IMG/VR virus record: IMGVR_UViG_3300044796_000658
Span: 1-64,000 of that record
Length of the DNA: 64,000 nt
Origin: a virus
Strand: one strand, 5' to 3'
Each line of letters begins with the position of its first letter. The first letter of the stretch is position 1. The notes below the pieces were generated by a model. That model was not told the DNA's origin. It saw only the letters and a list, made by a program, of their open reading frames with translations, and searched no databases. This document shows positions 17,403 through 26,307 of this stretch, in pieces. A program made the translations under genes and the position numbers.

Positions 17403-17954
17403 ATGTCGAAAACAACTACCGAACCGGCCAAATGGCACAAGATTTACCGAGACAATGAAGACAAGTGCTTCTTTGTCGGAAAAGACGGAAAATCCGGCCT
17501 TGCCCGCTCCGAGTACGATTGGCGAACCACCGATTCACTTTCACGGGAATCTGGGTTAACCAAGCGGGAATGTGAAGAAATCCTCGATTTCTACGCCAAG
17601 AAGGGTGTCGTCATCCAACATTCAGGCGGCGAAAAGTGGGGTTATTGGGAACGAGTCGGTGTACCGAAGTCGGAAACCGATCCGATTGCCAAGGATCACC
17701 AAGATCGCACCGACCGTCAAGTTGCGGTTAACGGTGGCGCCAAGAAACCCACCCTTCCCGGTGGAACCAGCGTTATCGCCGCACCGGCACCCGCCCCCGG
17801 AACAGCTCCTGCTCCTGCTCCCGGTACTGGTACCACCGGTGCTCCCAAGGCTCCCGCCAAGAAACCCGTAACTGGAACCAGTGGTGGCAATGCGGGAATT
17901 GGTGCCCCCATTTCTGCGAAACCCGCCGTCAAAAAGCCAGTAGCGACTCCTTAA
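17403..17954 (+). CDS. Winged-helix-like protein with Ala/Pro-rich tail
   Basis: 183 residues. Residues 1-90 are a compact domain. The helix-turn-helix-like stretch WRTTDSLSRESGLTKRECEE and the beta-wing-like segment GVVIQHSGGEKWGYWERVG suggest a winged helix. Residues 105-183 are low complexity, built from Ala, Pro, Gly, Lys and Thr (APAPAPGT repeats). It may bind DNA or tether to another protein. An AGGAGAG ribosome site precedes the ATG. No clear family was recognised. Confidence 0.55.
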   Translation: MSKTTTEPAKWHKIYRDNEDKCFFVGKDGKSGLARSEYDWRTTDSLSRESGLTKRECEEILDFYAKKGVVIQHSGGEKWGYWERVGVPKSETDPIAKDHQDRTDRQVAVNGGAKKPTLPGGTSVIAAPAPAPGTAPAPAPGTGTTGAPKAPAKKPVTGTSGGNAGIGAPISAKPAVKKPVATP

Positions 17955-17996
17955 TGTTTAATGTTCACAACAGTTATACCAATACTATGTTGAGGT

Positions 17997-19409
17997 ATGA
18001 CTGTTGTAGACAAAGACATTCCATCGAATCGCAAATTGCTTGGCCAATTCCTCACGCCCCTCGACGTAGCTCAATTCTGCGTAGATCGTATCGACACCGA
18101 TGCTGATCTAATCGTAGAACCGAGTTGCGGCGAGGGTGTGTTTTTGGATCTGCTAAGAAAAAAATTCCCCGAAGCACATATCATTGGCAACGAATTAGAT
18201 CCCGATCTTATGGCCAATTATCAGGGCGAAGAGCATATCTTAAATCAAAATTTTTACGATATGAAATCTTTGCCACCTGCACGCAAGGTAGCATTCGTCG
18301 GAAATCCACCGTACAGAAGTCCGGCACTATCACTCAAAACTCACAACGCATATATGAATATGTTGCGAAATGAGGCCAATATTGGCGGTGTACGTGAAGA
18401 AGCTGTGCTGTTCATCCTTCACACATTCTATCTGGCCGAGTCTCTTGGATACGACTGTGAAGCACATTACATTTTGCCTCGTGCCATCTTTCAGAACAAC
18501 TCAAAAGTATTCACAAAGTTCGCAAACTTATTGAATGAAAAATTTGGTGTAAGAGCCGTCTACGATCTTGGGAAAACATTCGACTCCGTATCTCGCAATC
18601 TGGTTTTTGTTTCAATGACAAAAGGCCCGAAATCTAAAACCATCAACGTCAATGATGAACCCAGAGAAGATTGGCTAGGTGCCGGAGCCGACATCATACC
18701 CTTCCAAAAGATTTTCAAAAAAACGTATCTCGGTTCCGTTCCATGTGAAAGCATTTTTCTGTCTTGCGCCAATGAATCCAAAGAAGAATTTAAAAATAGA
18801 CTCGCCCATTTATTTAATACAGAAGTCAATACCAATAATATCGTAGACCTTTTATCGTACAAGGGCGAACCACATCTAAGGGCACTCAAAAAAAGAAGCG
18901 TAGAAAAAGTTAACGTGGTGCTGGATTACATCAAAGAAGCCAAGAAACTTGTTGCTCTTGAAGATTTTAGCAATTCGGTGTATTATCAACCGATAAGACA
19001 CAGACATGAAAACCGCTGGTATTTCAGGCATAATGCTCTCAAGAAAGCGTCATTCGTTTATCAAATAAACTCAAATCCCTGTCCATCGTTTTCTTTCCCC
19101 GGAAATCCTAGTAGTTCTTCCAAGGATTACTTTGTTTATTGCGATTACGACATTAACAGAAATAGCGGGCCAGGCGCACAACGTCTTGTACCAATAGAAA
19201 ATGTAGAAAACAACTTGACTGATTGGTTCAAAGATTACTGGCAATCCAATACAAAATTGGCCTTGAATTTAGTGATAGATTATTTACAATGGGTAGGTGA
19301 GTCGGAGTGGTACAAGACCACCAAGAAAATGAATGAGCGGTTTTACTTCGGAATCCCCGTTAATTTTTTGAAAGAATTCCATGCCCAGAAAAGTACTCGT
19401 AGTGGGTGA
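17997..19409 (+). CDS. N6-adenine DNA methyltransferase, gamma class
   Basis: 470 residues. The SAM-binding motif IVEPSCGEGVFL is at residues 40-51 and the catalytic motif NPPY is near residue 103, the gamma-class order seen in Eco57I/TaqI-type enzymes. QFLTPLDVAQF near residue 17 is the usual N-terminal QxxTP motif. The C-terminal half, residues 250-470, would recognise the target. No nuclease domain is visible, so it probably acts as a stand-alone modification enzyme. Its 3' end overlaps the next gene by 29 bases. Confidence 0.85.
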   Translation: MTVVDKDIPSNRKLLGQFLTPLDVAQFCVDRIDTDADLIVEPSCGEGVFLDLLRKKFPEAHIIGNELDPDLMANYQGEEHILNQNFYDMKSLPPARKVAFVGNPPYRSPALSLKTHNAYMNMLRNEANIGGVREEAVLFILHTFYLAESLGYDCEAHYILPRAIFQNNSKVFTKFANLLNEKFGVRAVYDLGKTFDSVSRNLVFVSMTKGPKSKTINVNDEPREDWLGAGADIIPFQKIFKKTYLGSVPCESIFLSCANESKEEFKNRLAHLFNTEVNTNNIVDLLSYKGEPHLRALKKRSVEKVNVVLDYIKEAKKLVALEDFSNSVYYQPIRHRHENRWYFRHNALKKASFVYQINSNPCPSFSFPGNPSSSSKDYFVYCDYDINRNSGPGAQRLVPIENVENNLTDWFKDYWQSNTKLALNLVIDYLQWVGESEWYKTTKKMNERFYFGIPVNFLKEFHAQKSTRSG

Positions 19410-20019
19410 ACAAGAGAACCAGAGTTACTACGAGCCGTTTTCCGATTTCGGGGAAGCGGCGTATGATTGTGAAATCCTCTGGACAAATCCTCACTCTATC
19501 GCTTTGGTTGTATTTACAGGCGGTGCTGACGTAAGTCCATCACTGTATGATGAAGAAGCAAATATCGGAACATTCACATCGCCACGGCGTGACATCTTCG
19601 AAATGATCGCCTTCACCAAAGCACGTTCGTATAGCCTGCGAATGGCGGGAATTTGCCGTGGGGCACAATTCTTAAATGTGATGGCAGGCGGGAAGATGAT
19701 CCAGCACGTTGACAGCCACGGCAACTACCACTCAATGACGACCATTGACGGCGAAGAAATGGAAGTCAGCAGCACTCACCACCAAATGATTATCCCACCA
19801 AAGCAAGATGCCCTTTTAGTGGGTTGGTCTTCGGTACGGCGCAGCGGTGTTTACTTGGGTGCCAAAGGCCCAACTGACGTTCCCGAAAAGGAAACCGAAG
19901 TTATCTACTTGCCAAAAATCAATGCGGTCGGGATGCAATATCACCCCGAAAGCATGAGCGTCCACAGCAAGGGTTTCCAATACGCTGCAACGCTAGTCAA
20001 GAAGTACCTGTATGATTAA
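19381..20019 (+). CDS. Class I glutamine amidotransferase, gamma-glutamyl hydrolase type (PuuD-like)
   Basis: 212 residues of the class I amidotransferase fold. The nucleophile Cys92 lies in GICRGAQFLNVMAGG. FTGGADVSPSLYDE at residues 45-58 is the PuuD-type glycine loop. The catalytic His-x-Glu pair is in YHPES near residue 190. Family members hydrolyse gamma-glutamyl bonds, for example in gamma-glutamyl-GABA. It overlaps the methyltransferase end, which shows co-transcription. Its presence in the same phage as a gamma-glutamylcyclotransferase-like protein and two ATP-grasp ligases is notable. The substrate is unknown. Confidence 0.8.
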   Translation: MPRKVLVVGEQENQSYYEPFSDFGEAAYDCEILWTNPHSIALVVFTGGADVSPSLYDEEANIGTFTSPRRDIFEMIAFTKARSYSLRMAGICRGAQFLNVMAGGKMIQHVDSHGNYHSMTTIDGEEMEVSSTHHQMIIPPKQDALLVGWSSVRRSGVYLGAKGPTDVPEKETEVIYLPKINAVGMQYHPESMSVHSKGFQYAATLVKKYLYD

Positions 20020-20021
20020 TC

Positions 20022-20050
20022 TTGACAAAATGCCGTGTTCATGATATGCT
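20022..20050 (+). promoter_or_regulatory. Sigma70-type promoter
   Basis: TTGACA at 20022-20027, a 17-base spacer, and TATGCT at 20045-20050. This is a near-consensus host promoter in front of the 46-residue membrane peptide. Confidence 0.75.
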
Positions 20051-20083
20051 CTGTGAGTGTTTTTACACCATTGGAGAAAAATC

Positions 20084-20224
20084 ATGGCTTCGTTCGGTGA
20101 CGGTATCAAGTTCGATGCTGGCAAGGCATCCAATTTGGGATGTTTAGGCTGTTCCGTTATCATCATCTTGGGAATGATGGTGGTCGGACTTACGGGAACT
20201 GTCATCTACCTGTTGTGTCGTTAA
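20084..20224 (+). CDS. 46-residue single-span membrane protein
   Basis: The gene encodes a small protein with a 20-residue hydrophilic start, two Cys (GCLGC), then one hydrophobic segment (SVIIILGMMVVGLTGTVIYL) ending in CR. A GGAG site lies 8 bases before the ATG. With its own near-consensus promoter and a terminator directly after the stop, it is an independent and probably early or constitutive transcript. Acting on the host membrane (superinfection exclusion or lysis timing) is a guess. Confidence 0.7.
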   Translation: MASFGDGIKFDAGKASNLGCLGCSVIIILGMMVVGLTGTVIYLLCR

Positions 20225-20225
20225 C

Positions 20226-20256
20226 AAAAAAAGCCCGGCAATGCCGGGCTTTTTCG
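20226..20256. terminator. Bidirectional terminator
   Basis: The same GCCCGGC-aat-GCCGGGC hairpin as at 6439, between A7 and T5. It serves the small membrane gene and the converging 680-residue gene. Confidence 0.85.
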
Positions 20257-20257
20257 T

Positions 20258-22300
20258 TTAATGTCCAAATCCAAATTTCTTTGGAATCCATTTATTGGTT
20301 TTCTTATCATAAGCCCATATGTGTAATGGTGGGGCTTTTTCAGTAGGCATCGGTGCCCGCTTAACTTTCTTCGGCTTTTCAGCAGCAGGTTCAGGGTCAT
20401 CACCGAACAAATTCGTACTCTTAAGACTTGCAGGACGCAAAGGCTCTTCCTTGGGTTTAGGTTCGGCCTTCGGCTCTTTGATTTTCTTTGGAGCCGGTGG
20501 GGTATGCGCTGCCGTCTGCGTCATAACATCAATTGCCTTCTTTGGCACATCCTTCTTGATTTCAGTTGCACCAGAATTACTCTTACGCTTCTCAATAATG
20601 CTTTGAGCCATGTGCTGTAGTGCGATAGGCATACCCTTGCTTCTGATCTTATCTGGGTTCATTTCACCCAATTTGATAAGCATCTTGCCCAACATTTCAG
20701 CCGCCGCATCGAGCTTGGTATCACTGTACCCAAACTCTTTATCAGCACGCAAATTGGTAACAAGCCAAGACTTGTAAGTTTTCACCATTTCCGGCGTAAC
20801 GTGAACGTCCGCTGCTTCCGCTTCGGTTGGAATCTTGAAATCCCGTAACTCTTTTTCAGCATCATCACGATTATCGTCATCACGTTTGTGATCCCGACCA
20901 GCCATCGCCGACATATCTGTATCATTATTTTTAGAATGTTTGAGATAAGTGCTGATTTCTTGTGTTGCTACCTGTCGTGCTTTGTTAATCCGAAAATCTT
21001 GATCGGCATATTCGGCACTACCAACAACAGCATCACTGCTTAAGGAGTCCATAGCCGCTTGTTCCAATTGATCCAAGCTATCGCCCAATGGCTGATTGGT
21101 TTGGCCTTGCATAAATCTCAAAGCGATTTTGGCACCGGCGTTGGCATCGTGTTGAAGGATCGACATCCAATCCATCGAAGGGTCCATATTCTTCTTGAAA
21201 CGAGAACTCGCCTTATTGAGTGATGGTACATTTTCAGGATCGCTAAGGTGTTTGTTTTGACCATCAATCCACTTCTGGATTAAATCAAACTTATGACCAG
21301 CAACCTTCTTCGCCGTATCCACAGTACTACCAGCCTTGAACCCCGGATGATAAGTACCACGTTCCATCCAACGCATCGCTGAGACACGGGGTAATGGGTT
21401 GTCGTAGAAGTTAACACCCTTGTCTTTCAAATCTTCAAGTCTTTGTTTCAATGCTTCAATGTGAACGGGAATCGGAATTGTTCGGCCTCCACCAACCTCC
21501 CAATCCATCACTTCACCAGCCTTATGACCCTTAGAAGGCATCATAGCCTTGGGATCATTAACCAAGTGACCGCTATACCGTCTCATGAAAGCAGGAACCA
21601 AAACCCTCTTCAATTCATCAGGCGATAATTGGCTTTTGAAAGCTTGAATAAATTCGTGATCGTTCTCATCGAGATAAATTGGTTCTTTGACCTTAACACC
21701 GCCACGGTGATCTTCGGCATTACTTGATCCAAAACCGCCAACGTGAGTTACGAATGGTTTCCGTCCACCAGATGTAGCTGTAAGGTTCGGCTTGTAATCC
21801 TTCAAAGCATAAGCCTGTGAAAGTTCAGGAACCTTATCACTGTCGTGGAAATAGGAATTGCCCAACCACTCTTTGGCAGTACGAGTGGAAGAATCACGAG
21901 TCAAGTTAATCTTGGCAGGATCATATCCCAAATCTTCAAGCTTCTGTAAAAGTTGCTTAGAGTGCGTATCAACCTCTAAATCAAAGCGGATTGGAATAAA
22001 ATCTTTTTTGCCTTTGGTTTTTTCAAATTGCGTTTGAATGGAAATGTTTCTTTTGGATGGATCTGGTTTTTGAAGAACCTTCTCACTGTACCGATAAGCA
22101 ACGGCTTTCGCCAATACCACGCCCAATAAACGCCGCATTTCTTCGCCGCTATATTTGTCACCGTAATTTTGTGTTACGTAATCGGCAATCGGTTTTAGGT
22201 AAGCAGTATCCGCATCATCGAAGTAAATTTCCTTGCCGAATGGAACGGCGGGCATTTCGACGAGCAGTCTGTGCTCAAAATATTTTTTGAAATTCATCAT
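20258..22300 (-). CDS. Unrecognised large protein with capsid-targeting-like N-terminus
   Basis: About 680 residues. The favoured start gives MMNFKKYFEHRLLVEMPA, which fits the targeting pattern with LVE-M as a possible protease site; a GAGAGG ribosome site supports this over the frame that starts at 22312. Residues 20-180 and 190-420 look globular (HVGGFGSSNAEDHRGGVKV). The last 130 residues are Lys, Pro and Ala rich and probably disordered. A head-core or ejected protein is plausible given its size and N-terminus. No family was recognised. Confidence 0.55.
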   Translation of the reverse strand: MMNFKKYFEHRLLVEMPAVPFGKEIYFDDADTAYLKPIADYVTQNYGDKYSGEEMRRLLGVVLAKAVAYRYSEKVLQKPDPSKRNISIQTQFEKTKGKKDFIPIRFDLEVDTHSKQLLQKLEDLGYDPAKINLTRDSSTRTAKEWLGNSYFHDSDKVPELSQAYALKDYKPNLTATSGGRKPFVTHVGGFGSSNAEDHRGGVKVKEPIYLDENDHEFIQAFKSQLSPDELKRVLVPAFMRRYSGHLVNDPKAMMPSKGHKAGEVMDWEVGGGRTIPIPVHIEALKQRLEDLKDKGVNFYDNPLPRVSAMRWMERGTYHPGFKAGSTVDTAKKVAGHKFDLIQKWIDGQNKHLSDPENVPSLNKASSRFKKNMDPSMDWMSILQHDANAGAKIALRFMQGQTNQPLGDSLDQLEQAAMDSLSSDAVVGSAEYADQDFRINKARQVATQEISTYLKHSKNNDTDMSAMAGRDHKRDDDNRDDAEKELRDFKIPTEAEAADVHVTPEMVKTYKSWLVTNLRADKEFGYSDTKLDAAAEMLGKMLIKLGEMNPDKIRSKGMPIALQHMAQSIIEKRKSNSGATEIKKDVPKKAIDVMTQTAAHTPPAPKKIKEPKAEPKPKEEPLRPASLKSTNLFGDDPEPAAEKPKKVKRAPMPTEKAPPLHIWAYDKKTNKWIPKKFGFGH

Positions 22301-22327
22301 GGCCTCTCTCATTATATATTATCTATC

Positions 22328-23245
22328 ATGGATTTCATGGGTTCTAAAAAAAGACTTGTTGCCGAAATCGAAAAGTACGTCATCGGAACAACTGTTTTGG
22401 ATGCTTGTTGCGGTTCCGGCGCTGTATCGCAACATCTCGCCAAGTTGGGCAAACACGTAATTGCCTCTGATTTATTACATTTTCCCGGTACCATTGTCAG
22501 AGGCTCCATAGGGTTAACCGACTCACAAAAAAAATCTGCCGACCAATTTATTGAGTACGCAAATACCCTCAAAGGTAAACAGGGATTTTTCTACAACAAC
22601 TACAGCAACGAAAGAACTTACTTCCTTCCCCACAATGCAGCCTTCTTAGATCATATCCGTGAAGAAATCGAAAACGTATCCGACTCCAAACTTAAGGATT
22701 ATCTATTGTATTGCGGCTTAGAAGCAATGAGTCGTGTACAAAATGTTTGCGGCATGCAAGCGTGCTTCCTCAAACACTTCAAACGAACAGCGAAATTAAC
22801 TATATTTTTACGGGAAGAACCGATCTATTCAGGACAAGCCGAGTTCATCAGACAAAACGCTATACAAACCGTACAAGAAAGAAAATTTGATACTGTTTAC
22901 ATAGACCCGCCGTATACCGAAAGACAATACGGAAAGACCTATCATCTGTACGAAACTTTTATACGGAATGATAACCCTGAAATCTTCGGCAAAACAGGAC
23001 AACGAAAAACTCTTGAAGAACCGAGTGAATTCTGTCAGATTTACAAATACGAACAAGCCTTTGTTAACTTCGTTGCCAATTGTTCGGGACGGGTGATTAT
23101 CAGCTATAACTCCGAAGGAAACATGAAGAAAGAAAGGTTCGTAGAGTTATTTTCGCCCAAAGTGATTGAAATGCCGCTTCCAAAGTACAATTCTCACGGT
23201 AAGTCAGGGATAGTTTCGGAATATCTTTTCGTGATTGATAAATAA
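22328..23245 (+). CDS. DNA adenine methylase, D12/alpha class (Dam-like)
   Basis: About 305 residues. MGSKKRLVAEI at the start is the D12-class motif X. LDACCGSGAVSQHL near residues 21-34 is the SAM-binding motif. VYIDPPYTERQYG near residue 195 is the catalytic motif, so the order is alpha class. ATG 22328 is chosen because it gives the family start; the longer frame from 22271 runs into the divergent gene. It methylates adenine N6. It is the third methyltransferase in the window, each of a different class. Confidence 0.85.
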   Translation: MDFMGSKKRLVAEIEKYVIGTTVLDACCGSGAVSQHLAKLGKHVIASDLLHFPGTIVRGSIGLTDSQKKSADQFIEYANTLKGKQGFFYNNYSNERTYFLPHNAAFLDHIREEIENVSDSKLKDYLLYCGLEAMSRVQNVCGMQACFLKHFKRTAKLTIFLREEPIYSGQAEFIRQNAIQTVQERKFDTVYIDPPYTERQYGKTYHLYETFIRNDNPEIFGKTGQRKTLEEPSEFCQIYKYEQAFVNFVANCSGRVIISYNSEGNMKKERFVELFSPKVIEMPLPKYNSHGKSGIVSEYLFVIDK

Positions 23246-23248
23246 GAT

Positions 23249-24139
23249 ATGCCCAACTGCTTCGCAAATACCCTGCTCATTAGCCGCCCCACCCAAAACG
23301 GTCGTGGAACGTGCGGCCCATCATGTGGTGTCAACGGTGGAGGTGATTGTAACACCCCCGGCCTCAGCCCACGCCGCAAACGAGATGCCGTTATCGATGA
23401 ACTTAAGGACTACGTCTTGCTTATGCTCGGCGGGCCTGTCATCGGCATAGAACTGGACGATCAGCAACTTGATATGGCCGTCAAGCAAACGCTCAAGATT
23501 ATGGAATACTTTGCCCCACGGGAATATTTCACCTATTATACATTCAGTACAACCCCCGGCCAAAGTGTTTATGAGATGCCTCCCGATGTCGGATACGTCC
23601 GCCACGTGGCCTACCGTGAAACTACCGAATACGGCTTTCAAGCAGAAGATTTAGGCGGTTCTATCCCCCTTGAGTACTTCTATCCGGGTGGTTCGGGAGG
23701 CGGCAGTGGTGGTCTTGGCGGATTCATGAACCCAATTCAACCATTATGGGGCAGCGCCGGTGAATGGGTGTTGTACAAAAACTACGAAAGAATGTATACT
23801 CGTTTGAGTAGCTCGCTTGGCGGTTGGGAATGGGTTAACGGATATAGACACATTAAACTCTATCCAATTCCTTTCCGTCCAACCCGTGTTATTGTTCACT
23901 ACATGCAGAAATGTAAGGATTGGGAAGACATCACTCTGGCGATGAATGAGGGTGCGTTGGCCCATGCGAAGATGATGCTTGGATTAATTCGTCGTAAATA
24001 TACCAATCCGCCCGGCCCCGGTGGTGGCATTCAATTGGACGGCGCTCAAATGTACCAAGAAGGCAAAGAAGAATACGAAAAATGGAAAGAAGAATTGATT
24101 TACAAATGGGGTGACATCCTCCCCATTTCTCTTGGATAG
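23249..24139 (+). CDS. Probable neck/head-tail connector protein
   Basis: 296 residues. The N-terminal 50 residues are Cys and Gly rich (NGRGTCGPSCGVNGGGDC). The rest resembles a virion protein type common in T4-like phages, with a beta-rich centre and a Gly-rich loop (GGSGGGSGGLGG). The C-terminal block is helical (EGALAHAKMMLGLIRRKYTN, then IQLDGAQMYQEGKEE). I read it as a structural connector, possibly a neck component, but could not match it firmly to gp13 or gp14. It starts 3 bases after the methylase stop. Confidence 0.45.
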   Translation: MPNCFANTLLISRPTQNGRGTCGPSCGVNGGGDCNTPGLSPRRKRDAVIDELKDYVLLMLGGPVIGIELDDQQLDMAVKQTLKIMEYFAPREYFTYYTFSTTPGQSVYEMPPDVGYVRHVAYRETTEYGFQAEDLGGSIPLEYFYPGGSGGGSGGLGGFMNPIQPLWGSAGEWVLYKNYERMYTRLSSSLGGWEWVNGYRHIKLYPIPFRPTRVIVHYMQKCKDWEDITLAMNEGALAHAKMMLGLIRRKYTNPPGPGGGIQLDGAQMYQEGKEEYEKWKEELIYKWGDILPISLG

Positions 24140-24161
24140 TGCTGCCTGTAATCTTGGGTTG

Positions 24162-24203
24162 AAAAATCTCCTTATACACTATAATGGTTGTAAGGAGATT
24201 TTT
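24162..24203 (+). promoter_or_regulatory. Hairpin that hides the ribosome site of the HNH gene, with a -10 box in its loop
   Basis: AAAAATCTCCTTA (24162-24174) pairs perfectly with TAAGGAGATTTTT (24191-24203). The 3' arm contains the GGAG ribosome site for the ATG at 24206. The loop carries TATAAT (24180-24185). Long read-through RNA would fold and hide the start; RNA begun at the loop promoter would lack the 5' arm and be translatable. The hairpin and its T-tract can also end transcripts of the upstream gene. Confidence 0.65.
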
Positions 24204-24205
24204 TT

Positions 24206-24970
24206 ATGAAACGAACACAAAAAGAAGTTGAAGGTTATTTTGAATCACAAGGCTGCAAGCTATTGGATGAATATACCGGTTGTATGAAGCCCATGAAATA
24301 CCAATGTAAGTGTGAGAGAGAAGATTATAAATCTTGGAATAAATTCAAAGATAGAGGACACAGATGTGGCTATTGTCATGAAACCGGCAGAAAGAAAAAG
24401 TTAACTTTTGAAGAAGCTAAAAAAGAATTCGATGATAGAGGATTTGAATTAATTGAAACAGAATACAAGAATGTCAGCTATCCAATGTCATATCGATGCA
24501 AATGTGGAAATATCTCACGTATTTGTATAACAAGTTTGCGAAATAACGCCTCATGCTATGAATGTGGTCTTAATAAAAACAAAAAAGAAAATCATCATAT
24601 GTGGATTGAAGATAGATCGCAAAAAGCAGAATACGATCTTATCAAAAAGAAATGTTATAAAGCTTTAAGAAAAAGTCTCAAAGCAGTATGTCGCTACAAG
24701 ACATCTCGTACTGAATACATGTTGGGATATTCACCCAAACAGCTTCAAGAACATTTAAAGAGCCACCCCAATTGGCAAAGTGTGAAAAATGGCAAATGGC
24801 ATTTAGATCATATATTTCCAATTAATGCCTTTAAGGAGCATGGAATTGATGATTTGAAAATCATTAACTGTTTGGAAAACCTTCAACCGATGGAAGGAAG
24901 AGCGAATATTAGCAAAGGCAGGAAATATAATGAGAAAGAGTTCTTGGATTGGCTAAATAAGAAACAATGA
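24206..24970 (+). CDS. HNH homing endonuclease with twin zinc ribbons
   Basis: 254 residues. Two similar N-terminal modules each have a CxC...CxxC set: residues 8-60 (QCKC, then CGYC) and 70-120 (RCKC, then CYEC). These are probably DNA-binding zinc fingers. The C-terminal HNH domain shows WHLDHIFPINAF near residues 200-211, then NCLENLQPM and NISKGRKY. Such free-standing phage endonucleases cut sites in related genomes to spread themselves. It sits between two unrelated genes, and its start is hairpin controlled. The stop overlaps the next ATG (ATGA). Confidence 0.85.
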   Translation: MKRTQKEVEGYFESQGCKLLDEYTGCMKPMKYQCKCEREDYKSWNKFKDRGHRCGYCHETGRKKKLTFEEAKKEFDDRGFELIETEYKNVSYPMSYRCKCGNISRICITSLRNNASCYECGLNKNKKENHHMWIEDRSQKAEYDLIKKKCYKALRKSLKAVCRYKTSRTEYMLGYSPKQLQEHLKSHPNWQSVKNGKWHLDHIFPINAFKEHGIDDLKIINCLENLQPMEGRANISKGRKYNEKEFLDWLNKKQ

Positions 24971-25734
24971 GTGAATATTGGATTCAAGATGGCGGCGACG
25001 TAGATTATGCCGATGGTGACATAGGTGATATGAACCATGAAGCCATCGTCATTCGTACCGTACAAGGCAGAATAATCGATACGGCATCATCAAAGTATCA
25101 TTTGAGAAATAATCATGGCGGGTATTTTGATGCCGACTCCCAATGGGACGAATTTCAAAATGCCTTAGCAATGGAATTCGCCAAGGAAATGATTGAAGCT
25201 AAGCCAGCCAATCAAAAAAAGATAGAAAAATCGGTTCATTACGATCCTGAGCCGTTTTTCAAGGCAGCATTAAAGCAATGCGGTGTCAAACAACCAGAAT
25301 ACGATGTCGCAAACGGCGTTGGCGATGCTCGTGATTACGCTATGGAACGTTGGGGATGGAAAACCTATCGTAACGGCAACGTTGATACTTGGCGACTGAC
25401 TCGTAAAGACATGCAGGATATTATCAAAGGATTAGATGCCATTTCAGACGCAGATGGTTGGTCAGAGAAAAAATTTAAAAAGTATCGTTTCACAATTAAC
25501 GTGTTTTCAACCAAAAAGCACTTCTATCTAACAGTAGAACAAATGGAAAAATGGATCAGTAATCCAACTGCTACGATTGCCCAAGATAGTGCTACCGACA
25601 TTTATGGAGCAAATCAAGATTTAGCCAAAAGTCTGATGCATCCTCATTACCACAATCGGCCCGGTGTTAATCCTTTTGGCGATAGCGTGCTATATTCTTT
25701 TAAGGCGTTTTTAGAGAGCATCAATGGAAAATAA
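24967..25734 (+). CDS. Unrecognised protein
   Basis: 255 residues, starting with the ATGA overlap with the endonuclease gene. The acidic N-terminus (GGDVDYADGDIGDMNHE) is followed by a mixed domain; residues 105-145 contain GVGDARDYAMERWGWK. Phage-encoded hypothetical proteins of this type (DUF-like, with an IRTVQGRIIDT start) occur near virion genes, but I cannot name a family. It overlaps the next gene by 11 bases. Confidence 0.5.
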   Translation: MSEYWIQDGGDVDYADGDIGDMNHEAIVIRTVQGRIIDTASSKYHLRNNHGGYFDADSQWDEFQNALAMEFAKEMIEAKPANQKKIEKSVHYDPEPFFKAALKQCGVKQPEYDVANGVGDARDYAMERWGWKTYRNGNVDTWRLTRKDMQDIIKGLDAISDADGWSEKKFKKYRFTINVFSTKKHFYLTVEQMEKWISNPTATIAQDSATDIYGANQDLAKSLMHPHYHNRPGVNPFGDSVLYSFKAFLESINGK

Positions 25735-26251
25735 AAAATTTGAAGAGTGGATGAAAGAGAAAGAACCGGATCTTTTAGAAGATTCGGGTCGTTACAGCGT
25801 AGAAGTTAACTACCGAACCAGCTATTCAGAAGTCATTGACAACTACGCCCGCTTGACTCTGGGATACGTTTCAGCCGGATTAAAGAACGTCGGCTACCAC
25901 GTACGCAATCTCTACACCGAAAAACCCTACCGCATCCTCGTCAGCACCCGCAATTGGGATGATGGCGAATGGGTAGGTGTACTCTTATTCAATAGCCAAG
26001 AAAAGGTATTTGTAATTGCCAAAGGTCATTACAACAAAGACCGAAAAACTGTTTCAATTCAATCATCGCATAAAGCACAGGGAAATACGCCAGCGGAATT
26101 GACAAAGGAAATGCGGAACTTGACCGAGAAATTGAAGAAAGAAAATCCGAGAGGCAGTAACACTCTGGAGCCAGCACCGATGAAGCGTGGGCCGAAACCG
26201 AAGTTCATGCAGAAGATCAACAAAATCCAAGGGCCATTCAAGCCTTATTAA
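25724..26251 (+). CDS. Unrecognised protein with targeting-like N-terminus
   Basis: 175 residues starting MENKKFEEWMKEKEPDLLED, which fits the F-x-x-W-M-x-E pattern and has an LLE-D site. Residues 25-120 form a beta-rich domain (RILVSTRNWDDGEWVGVLLF). The last 45 residues are basic and Pro rich (KRGPKPKFMQKINK) and may bind DNA. If processed by the prohead protease it would be an internal head protein; this is inference. Confidence 0.5.
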   Translation: MENKKFEEWMKEKEPDLLEDSGRYSVEVNYRTSYSEVIDNYARLTLGYVSAGLKNVGYHVRNLYTEKPYRILVSTRNWDDGEWVGVLLFNSQEKVFVIAKGHYNKDRKTVSIQSSHKAQGNTPAELTKEMRNLTEKLKKENPRGSNTLEPAPMKRGPKPKFMQKINKIQGPFKPY

Positions 26252-26272
26252 ATATTTTATGTATCCCCCGGA

Positions 26273-26278
26273 TATATA
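26273..26278 (+). promoter_or_regulatory. Candidate late promoter box
   Basis: TATATA (CCGGATATATACATT) 30 bases upstream of the small gene at 26308. Confidence 0.35.
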
Positions 26279-26307
26279 CATTAGGCTTATCCAGAGGAGA
26301 GAACATA

